10,508 nucleotides of DNA from SVTX01 sp045638125 (GTDB lineage Bacteria; Bacillota; Clostridia; Oscillospirales; CAG-272), in the NCBI GenBank assembly GCA_045638125.1, contig JAZUAS010000036.1, positions 1 to 10,508 of the forward strand, read 5' to 3'. Every line of letters starts with the position of its first letter. The first letter of the stretch is position 1. Positions 6,195-10,508 of this stretch are shown here, piece after piece. Both the position numbers and the translations under genes were made by a program. The notes beneath the pieces were generated by a model that ran no database searches, was not told the origin of the DNA, and saw only the letters and a list, made by a program, of their open reading frames with translations.

Positions 6195-6247
6195 ATGTAT
6201 AGGAAAATCGTCACGAAGCGAAGCGGAGAGACGATTTTCCTATGCAT
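6195..6247. repeat. Long perfect inverted repeat, MITE- or REP-like
   Basis: ATAGGAAAATCGTC (6199-6212) pairs perfectly with GACGATTTTCCTAT (6230-6243). Four more pairs, one a G-T wobble, extend the stem to 6195 and 6247, around a 17-base purine-rich loop with two AAGCG copies. It is too far from any T-run to be a standard terminator. Its form suits a dispersed palindromic repeat. Confidence 0.55.
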
Positions 6248-6358
6248 CGGCAGTTTTTTAGTGAGAGAAGGTAAAGAGTATTTTGTTGTGAAAGCGCTTG
6301 AATTTTTCAATCCGTAGTAAACCTAAATAAATCTATGTCTTTAAGACATTTTTCCAAT

Positions 6359-6768
6359 ATAGTACACTGAAGTGCAATAGACTTCATTGAACTGTAACTA
6401 AGCACATTTGTAATTTATTGAAGTAACCTAGTTCCATTACTATTACACTCTGCACACTAGCTATAATATTTATGCTATGTGTTGCTGTACTGCTCAAACT
6501 TTGTTTCAATAGAATGCCCATGATAGTTACCGTCCTGAACGCAAATTGGAACAGAGTGGAGGTGCTCATTGTCGCTTGCATCTGCATTTTCGTTCAATTG
6601 ATATACAACATTCACTAATTCAAGACTTCTATTAGCACAAAATGAATAGTTTAACTTTAAGGCGGAAAGTCCTCGAACTTTCCGCCTTACCTTTTTTCTT
6701 GTGTTTCTTGAAAAATCAACAAACTTCAATTGTAATTCGTTACAGGGTGTTGTGCCTCATAGTACACT
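6359..6768. mobile_element. Possible small mobile element between 10-bp direct repeats
   Basis: ATAGTACACT occurs at 6359-6368 and again at 6759-6768, exactly 400 bases apart, like a target duplication. Inside each end the same two words occur in inverted orientation: CTGTAAC (6392-6398, and 6739-6745 on the minus strand) and ATTGAAGT (6417-6424, and 6723-6730 on the minus strand). Spacing differs between the ends, so the terminal repeats would be imperfect. A 10-base match in AT-rich DNA of this size can arise by chance. Confidence 0.25.
6659..6697 (+). terminator. Strong intrinsic terminator, rightward
   Basis: Perfect 12-pair stem AAGGCGGAAAGT (6659-6670) with ACTTTCCGCCTT (6677-6688), six-base loop, then ACC and six Ts (6692-6697). 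Orientation favours + strand transcripts, yet the nearest + gene ends at 6110. The minus strand has only a weak T-tail, so for tcdA it would work less well. Confidence 0.75.
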
Positions 6769-6789
6769 TTTGCGAACCAAGTGTTTCTT

Positions 6790-7497
6790 TTATTTGATCA
6801 GATCATTTACAATGACGCTTGCCATGATCAGTCCCATAGACGAAGGAACGAAGGAGAGGCTTCCGGGAATTGCTTTGCCGCTCTCAGGATCTGTCACTCC
6901 GCTCTTGCGGGGTTCTTCCTTTGAATAGACGACCTTGTATTTTTTAATACCGCGAGCTTTAAGCTCACGTCTCATAACTCTCGCCAGAGGGCAAACGGTG
7001 GTATCGTTTATGTCGGCGACTTCAAATCGAGTTGGGTCGGTCTTGTTCCCCGCTCCCATAGCCGAAATTACGGGCACGCCGTTTTTGTGCGCCCTCTCTG
7101 CGATTTCAAGCTTTGCCGCAACAGTGTCAACTGCGTCTGCGATATAGTCATAGCCCGAAAGATCGAATTCGTCGGCGTTTTCGGGAAGATAGAATACGTT
7201 ATAGGCATTGATCTCGCAATCGGGATTGATGTCCAGCATTCTCTCCTTAATGACCTCAACCTTAGGACGGCCAACGGTGGAATGAAGAGCAATGATCTGT
7301 CTGTTTATATTTGAAAGCGACACGGTATCACGGTCAAAAACGTCGATGTGTCCAACTCCTGCTCGGCAAAGCGCCTCGCAGATGTATCCACCAACGCCGC
7401 CAACCCCAAAAACGGCAACACGGGCATGTGAGAGTTTATTTATAGCCTCTTCACCGTAGACGTATGCGGTGCGGGAGTGTTCTTCTTTTATATTCAT
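6790..7497 (-). CDS. tcdA: tRNA threonylcarbamoyladenosine dehydratase (TcdA/CsdL)
   Basis: A ThiF/MoeB/E1-like ATP-dependent enzyme that cyclises threonylcarbamoyladenosine (t6A) at position 37 of ANN-decoding tRNAs to ct6A. It is 235 residues, close to the family's 230-270. The nucleotide-binding glycine loop is VAVFGVGGVGGYICEAL (27-43). D55 in DVFDRDTV and the NINRQ segment (63-67) are the E1-family ATP contacts, and YIADAVDTVAAK (118-129) is the conserved helix. The C-terminal block TTVCPLARVMRRELKARGI (166-184) is the TcdA-type tail, with Cys169 where E. coli has Asp. The ATG at 7497 follows AGGAG by seven bases. It is a single-gene unit divergent from the Nudix gene. MoeB/ThiF are less likely because their C-terminal and zinc-binding CxxC features are absent. 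Confidence 0.93.
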   Translation of the reverse strand: MNIKEEHSRTAYVYGEEAINKLSHARVAVFGVGGVGGYICEALCRAGVGHIDVFDRDTVSLSNINRQIIALHSTVGRPKVEVIKERMLDINPDCEINAYNVFYLPENADEFDLSGYDYIADAVDTVAAKLEIAERAHKNGVPVISAMGAGNKTDPTRFEVADINDTTVCPLARVMRRELKARGIKKYKVVYSKEEPRKSGVTDPESGKAIPGSLSFVPSSMGLIMASVIVNDLIK

Positions 7498-7531
7498 GCT
7501 TTTGCTCCTATGCTTGCATTTTTACACATTG

Positions 7532-7560
7532 ATTTTAACATATTTTCAGAAAATAATCAA
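7532..7560 (-). promoter_or_regulatory. Promoter of tcdA
   Basis: On the minus strand: TTGATT (7555-7560), 17-bp spacer, TAAAAT (7532-7537), about 34 bases before the ATG. The spacer contains the palindrome TATTTT-CAG-AAAATA. Confidence 0.6.
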
Positions 7561-7566
7561 GTCTAC

Positions 7567-7595
7567 TTTACAAAAAATTAAAGTTAGTGTATAAT
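7567..7595 (+). promoter_or_regulatory. Promoter of the Nudix hydrolase gene
   Basis: TTTACA (7567-7572; five of six), 17-bp spacer, perfect TATAAT (7590-7595). Its -35 lies only six bases from the -35 of the divergent tcdA promoter. Confidence 0.75.
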
Positions 7596-7624
7596 TGTAT
7601 TAATTAATTTAATTCGAGGTGCTT

Positions 7625-8188
7625 ATGATAGACGAAAGCAAGCTTATTGAAAAGGAAAAATCCAGTGAACTCATTTACGATGGGCGTGTGCTTCACTTAT
7701 ACAAGGACGAAATCATTCTTCCCGACGGAAGCGAAGGAATTAGAGAATATTGTAACCACAACGGTGGTGTGTGCGTTCTTCCCTTGACCGACGAGGGAGA
7801 GGTCATACTCGTTAAACAATACCGCTATGCTCACAGAAAATGCACGCTTGAAATTCCTGCAGGAAAGCTTGAGAAGGGCGAGAGGGACGACCTTCGCTCG
7901 GCGGCTCTCCGTGAGCTGCGTGAGGAAACCGGCGCTGAATGTAAGGAGCTTATATATCTTGGAGAGATGTACCCGTCCCCCGCTCTGCTCAGCGAGGTTA
8001 TCTATATGTATTTCGCAAGAGGGCTGACCTTTGGCGAGAGAGATCTTGACGAGGACGAATTCCTCGAATGCGAGTGTGTTCCCTTTGAAAAAATGCTGGA
8101 TATGATCGAGCAGGGTGAGCTTCCCGATGCAAAGACCCAGATTGCGGCACTCCGCGTGTGGAGAATGCTTTTCGAGAAGAAGATCTAA
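7625..8188 (+). CDS. nudF: Nudix hydrolase, ADP-ribose pyrophosphatase type
   Basis: A cytosolic Mg-dependent hydrolase that most likely splits ADP-ribose into AMP and ribose 5-phosphate, recycling NAD breakdown products; 187 residues, normal for the NudF branch. The N-terminal domain carries GRVLHLYKDEIILPDG (20-35) and EVILVKQYRYA (59-69), typical of ADPRases. The Nudix box runs from G80 through E86 to RELREETGA (96-104), with nine rather than seven residues between that glutamate and RE. The box is followed by EMYPSPALLSE (114-124), the proline-containing ADPRase signature. I chose ATG 7625, with GAGG (7616-7619) five bases upstream, over the in-frame GTG 7619, which would overlap that site. 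A terminator follows. Confidence 0.92.
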   Translation: MIDESKLIEKEKSSELIYDGRVLHLYKDEIILPDGSEGIREYCNHNGGVCVLPLTDEGEVILVKQYRYAHRKCTLEIPAGKLEKGERDDLRSAALRELREETGAECKELIYLGEMYPSPALLSEVIYMYFARGLTFGERDLDEDEFLECECVPFEKMLDMIEQGELPDAKTQIAALRVWRMLFEKKI

Positions 8189-8198
8189 AATTTAATTC

Positions 8199-8230
8199 AA
8201 AAAGACCGTTTGTAAAAAACGGTCTTTTTT
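8199..8230. terminator. Bidirectional terminator between convergent genes
   Basis: AAAAAGACCGTTT (8199-8211) pairs with AAACGGTCTTTTT (8217-8229) around a five-base loop, with A/T runs on both arms. It serves the Nudix gene rightward. The last stem bases overlap the stop codon of the leftward membrane protein gene, which it also terminates. Confidence 0.9.
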
Positions 8231-8795
8231 ATCTTAAAAATTTAAATTTGTTTCGTATCTTAACGTAATAGAACACTACGAGTCGGTTAAGTGCTATATC
8301 GTAAACCACAAAGGTTACGTTCAAAAGCAGGTAGGTTCCGATTGCGGCGTAGAGCCCCCAGCCGTCCTCGCCAAAGGTCATCATAAAGGTGTTATAGAAG
8401 TCGCCGCCGTAAAGCAGGAAGCTGGCGAGTGTCAAGCTTATTGCCAGTGCCGCATTGAGCAGGAGCATTTTGAGTGTCCATGAGAGGGGCTTTTTTAATC
8501 TCTGGAGCTTATCCTTTACGATGGGATAGTATCCGAAAAACAGGATATAGAACCATCCGCCCATGCTATACGGCATAAGGACTACCGAAAGAATTCCCGT
8601 TACTGCAAAGATAAGCCACGGATATATTCCGCCAAATTCTACAACGGCAAAAAGGCAGAAGAAGGATGCCAGAGCCGCCATTGAAAGATCAAGACTTTCG
8701 ATAAACGAGCCCATAAAAAGCAAGGCTACTCCCAAAGCCGCAAGCAATGCGCTGGCGGTGAGGCGTTTTGTTTTTTGAGGTATTCCTCTTTTCAC
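8229..8795 (-). CDS. Polytopic membrane protein of unknown function
   Basis: A 188-residue integral membrane protein with no assigned function. A basic N-terminus (KRGIPQKTKR) precedes about five or six hydrophobic helices at roughly 12-31, 36-54, 57-74, 80-91, 108-129 and 148-166. The basic loop KDKLQRLKKP (94-103) probably faces the cytosol. The opening TASALLAALGVALLFMGSF is like small clostridial membrane proteins related in style to ECF-transporter S components, but no ECF ATPase or T-component gene is nearby. The start is GTG at 8795 with GAGG eight bases upstream, and only 18 bases separate it from the J-domain gene, so it is the third gene of that operon. A link to envelope or chaperone function is possible only from context. 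Confidence 0.8.
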   Translation of the reverse strand: MKRGIPQKTKRLTASALLAALGVALLFMGSFIESLDLSMAALASFFCLFAVVEFGGIYPWLIFAVTGILSVVLMPYSMGGWFYILFFGYYPIVKDKLQRLKKPLSWTLKMLLLNAALAISLTLASFLLYGGDFYNTFMMTFGEDGWGLYAAIGTYLLLNVTFVVYDIALNRLVVFYYVKIRNKFKFLR

Positions 8796-8813
8796 GTCTG
8801 TTACCTCGTTATT

Positions 8814-9467
8814 TTAAATACATCTGATAAGGTCGCCACCCATGCACTCGCAGCAGCAGTCAAGGCACAAAAGCGAGGTGCAAACGTCACAGCCCGAGCA
8901 ACCAAGATCATTTCCGTTCATTCCGCCTGTACCGTAGCCGCGGGCTTGCATAGTAAGACGGTCTCTTGCGGCTCTATATTCGGGATTTGCGGGGTCCATT
9001 GTGCAGGCGGTATTTATCATTCTTTGTGCATCAACGAAATATCCCTTTTTGATAAGGATACAGCCCATAAGATAGTGCCATTCTGCGGCGCGGTCGCCCT
9101 CATTGACGTTATTGAGTTCAGCTTCTGCCGCAGCTATGTTTCCATTGTTTATGTTTCTGCGGACTTGACTGTAATTGTATCTGGAGTTGCTTGATGAATT
9201 GCTATATCCTCCGCCGTAGTTTCCATAACCGCCGTTATAGCTACCGTTATAGCCACTGTTAGACTTGCCTGAGCGAATCTGCTGGATCTCCTCGTATGCG
9301 GAGTTGACCTCTTTCATTTTTTCTTCGGCAATTTCTTTCATGTCGCTATCGACATATTTATCCGGATGATATTTTCTGGCAAGTTTTCTGTACGCGTCCT
9401 TTATCTCATCATCCGTAGCGTCGGGCGATACGCCCAATACCTTATAAGGGTCTTTATATTCAGCCAT
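8814..9467 (-). CDS. J-domain protein with TPR-like region and Cys-rich tail
   Basis: A 217-residue DnaJ-related co-chaperone candidate. Residues 5-62 form a J domain (PYKVLGVSPDATDDEIKDAY, then KLARKYHPDK) with the HPD motif at 34-36 that triggers Hsp70 ATPase activity. A Gly/Ser/Asn/Tyr-rich linker (66-100) follows, then a helical TPR-like stretch (AAEWHYLMGCILIKKGYFVD at 127-146, DPANPEY at 158-164). The C-terminal 28 residues carry nine cysteines (C190, 193, 196, 201, 204, 205, 206, 208, 216), suggesting metal or Fe-S binding. It lacks the DnaJ zinc-finger repeats and the DnaJ C-terminal domain. I chose ATG 9467, which overlaps the upstream DUF5685 gene by eight bases and has AGAGGA about ten bases upstream; a longer upstream extension would lie inside that gene. 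The partner Hsp70 is not encoded here. Confidence 0.88.
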   Translation of the reverse strand: MAEYKDPYKVLGVSPDATDDEIKDAYRKLARKYHPDKYVDSDMKEIAEEKMKEVNSAYEEIQQIRSGKSNSGYNGSYNGGYGNYGGGYSNSSSNSRYNYSQVRRNINNGNIAAAEAELNNVNEGDRAAEWHYLMGCILIKKGYFVDAQRMINTACTMDPANPEYRAARDRLTMQARGYGTGGMNGNDLGCSGCDVCTSLLCLDCCCECMGGDLIRCI

Positions 9468-10371
9468 TTTCGGATTGTCCTCTCTTGTTTTTGCGCTTGT
9501 TTGTACCATTGGTCTTGCCGTCAAGCTCCAGAACGCTGTCTGCCGTGTCGGGCATACCACGGTATATTATATTTTTGATGATGCCCTCAATAGTCGGACA
9601 TTCTGAAAAATCTATAAGATCAAATGCAGGCTCTGCTGCGGCAAGCTCCAAACGGAGCGAGTTTGCAACGTCTCTTTTTTGCTCCTCTGTAAGCTCTCTG
9701 CCATCGTAAAGGTAGATAAAGGGATTAAAACGCTGCTTTTTAATGTCGTCATCGAGGTCGTCACAGGCATCGACGATATATATCCATCGACCTATGTGTC
9801 GCCCGATATTCCGCATTATTCTTTCGTTGTTCCCTTCAAGCCCAAAGGATAATATATCTGCCAGAATATCTCCGAAGCAATCGGCGGGAACGTCTACCGA
9901 AGAAAGTCTTTTCATTTCGGTTTCGGCAAGTCTTTTAAGGCCCGATTCGATTCTTTCGTCAAGCTCTCGGTAATTGCGCAACGCCTTTCTGCGCATACCC
10001 TTTGCCATAGGCTTGAGCAGCTTTGCTTTAATTCTGTCAAGACCTTTTTCGTCTGCAATATCGTCTGCGGTCTTTCCGTATATCAAGAGTGCTGCGGCAT
10101 AGGCGCAATAGTCCAGCGACTCACAGCCCTCAACGTATGCACGCTTTTTAAAGGGATGCGCTATGCAACGTCCTCTTTTGATATCGGGCTTTTCACCCGA
10201 AATTGCTAATCGGAGCAATGCCAGAAAGGTGATGTCATAGCTGAGGGTCATACGGGAGCACTGACCCGTGCATCTTCCCTGCGCGCGGCAAAGACCGCAA
10301 TACACCGCACGGTAATATTCATTTTCTCTCACGCGTAGTTCCGGCGCGTTTGTGCGGATGTAACCAAACAT
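9460..10371 (-). CDS. DUF5685 family protein
   Basis: A 303-residue, largely helical protein of the clostridial DUF5685 family, which I recognise from the opening MFGYIR, ELRVRENEYYRAVYCGLCRA (11-30) and RCIAHPFKKR (68-77). Its function is not established. Cysteines 25, 28, 34 and 38 form a possible metal site. Two aspartate-rich helices, DDIADEKG (103-110) and DACDDLDDD (201-209, followed by KKQRFNPFIYL), resemble in spacing and style the paired Asp motifs of squalene/phytoene synthase-like enzymes; that link is my inference. The C-terminus is a disordered basic tail (GKTNGTNKRKNKRGQ). It is the first gene of the operon, overlapping the J-domain gene by eight bases, and starts at ATG 10371 with GAGAGG six bases upstream. 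Confidence 0.85.
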   Translation of the reverse strand: MFGYIRTNAPELRVRENEYYRAVYCGLCRAQGRCTGQCSRMTLSYDITFLALLRLAISGEKPDIKRGRCIAHPFKKRAYVEGCESLDYCAYAAALLIYGKTADDIADEKGLDRIKAKLLKPMAKGMRRKALRNYRELDERIESGLKRLAETEMKRLSSVDVPADCFGDILADILSFGLEGNNERIMRNIGRHIGRWIYIVDACDDLDDDIKKQRFNPFIYLYDGRELTEEQKRDVANSLRLELAAAEPAFDLIDFSECPTIEGIIKNIIYRGMPDTADSVLELDGKTNGTNKRKNKRGQSENG

Positions 10372-10403
10372 ACTTTACCTCTCTAATAAAATAACTCTTT
10401 ATA

Positions 10404-10432
10404 ATAATACATTATTTTAAAGGAAAAGGCAA
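10404..10432 (-). promoter_or_regulatory. Promoter of the DUF5685 operon
   Basis: On the minus strand: TTGCCT (10427-10432; four of six), 17-bp spacer, TATTAT (10404-10409), about 32 bases before the ATG. The remaining bases to the right edge (10433-10508) are AT-rich without visible coding sequence; a lone TTGACA on the minus strand (10482-10487) lacks a matching -10. Confidence 0.55.
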
Positions 10433-10508
10433 GGTTTATTTGTAAATATTTATTGATTCTGTGTGAATTCTATGTGATATTATGTCAAATTTTGCTTTTT
10501 TTATTCGG

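Larger units (their letters stand above)
6248..6789. other. AT-rich stretch without a secure gene
   Basis: Apart from the terminator at 6659-6697 and a possible small element (6359-6768), I see no confident gene. A minus-strand frame at 6475-6729 (84 codons from TTG) has a protein-like C-terminal part, QLNENADASDNEHLHSVPIC and following residues, but its first 25 codons run through the perfect hairpin and it lacks a ribosome binding site. It may be the remains of a gene. Small hairpins occur at 6335-6349 (ATGTCT/AGACAT followed by TTTTT) and 6368-6386 (TGAAGT/ACTTCA). Confidence 0.45.

Noticed and set aside
6475..6729. Minus-strand 84-codon frame as an intact gene
   Set aside because: TTG start without ribosome binding site, and the first part is made of the terminator hairpin. 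Kept only as a possible gene remnant.
7619..7624. GTG 7619 as start of the Nudix gene
   Set aside because: It overlaps the GAGG ribosome binding site that serves ATG 7625.
8775..9194. 139-codon + strand frame opposite the J-domain gene
   Set aside because: It is the antisense of a clear J-domain coding region, without a ribosome binding site or family features.
9468..9560. Upstream extension of the J-domain protein by 31 codons
   Set aside because: It lies wholly inside the DUF5685 gene, reads as low-complexity out-of-frame sequence, and ATG 9467 directly precedes the J domain with a usable ribosome binding site.
10433..10508. Second promoter with TTGACA on the minus strand (10482-10487)
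   Set aside because: No acceptable -10 hexamer at 15-19 bases from it.

Overview
The window looks like a chromosomal segment from an anaerobic Firmicute of the class Clostridia, probably an uncultured gut-type lineage. The grounds are strong AAGGAGG-type ribosome binding sites, TTGACA/TATAAT promoters with 17-bp spacers, AT-rich intergenic DNA around moderately GC-rich genes, and a DUF5685 plus J-domain gene pair that I know mainly from Clostridia. No rRNA, tRNA, CRISPR array or complete insertion sequence is visible.

Layout. (1) 1-123 is non-coding with a terminator-like structure. (2) 124-702 (-) is a RimJ/RimL-type GNAT acetyltransferase. (3) 860-2755 (+) is a two-gene operon: a small protein resembling the N-terminal domain of ATP-grasp ligases, then a MurE-type Mur ligase. 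A two-way terminator follows. (4) 2809-4463 (-) is a dihydrouridine synthase translationally coupled (ATGA overlap) to a winged-helix regulator with a receiver-like N-terminus. (5) 4464-6789 is an AT-rich accessory islet. It holds a solo IS3-like end, a strong promoter, a highly structured leader with a 26-codon leader ORF, a frameshifted small gene, an unrecognised 201-aa gene, a long perfect inverted repeat, a possible small mobile element and an orphan terminator. (6) 6790-7497 (-) tcdA and 7625-8188 (+) an ADP-ribose-pyrophosphatase-type Nudix hydrolase are divergent, with nearly abutting promoters. (7) 8229-10371 (-) is a three-gene operon: DUF5685 protein, J-domain protein with a cysteine-rich tail, and a small polytopic membrane protein.

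Most of the window is housekeeping: peptidoglycan precursor synthesis, tRNA modification (Dus and TcdA), nucleotide-sugar hydrolysis and protein acetylation. The least explained part is 4816-6110. Promoter, stacked hairpins, leader ORF, complementarity between the leader ORF and the next ribosome binding site, and two tightly coupled unknown genes together resemble a translation-attenuated accessory cassette. One of its genes is now out of frame, by mutation or sequencing error. I could not assign a function to either gene product.
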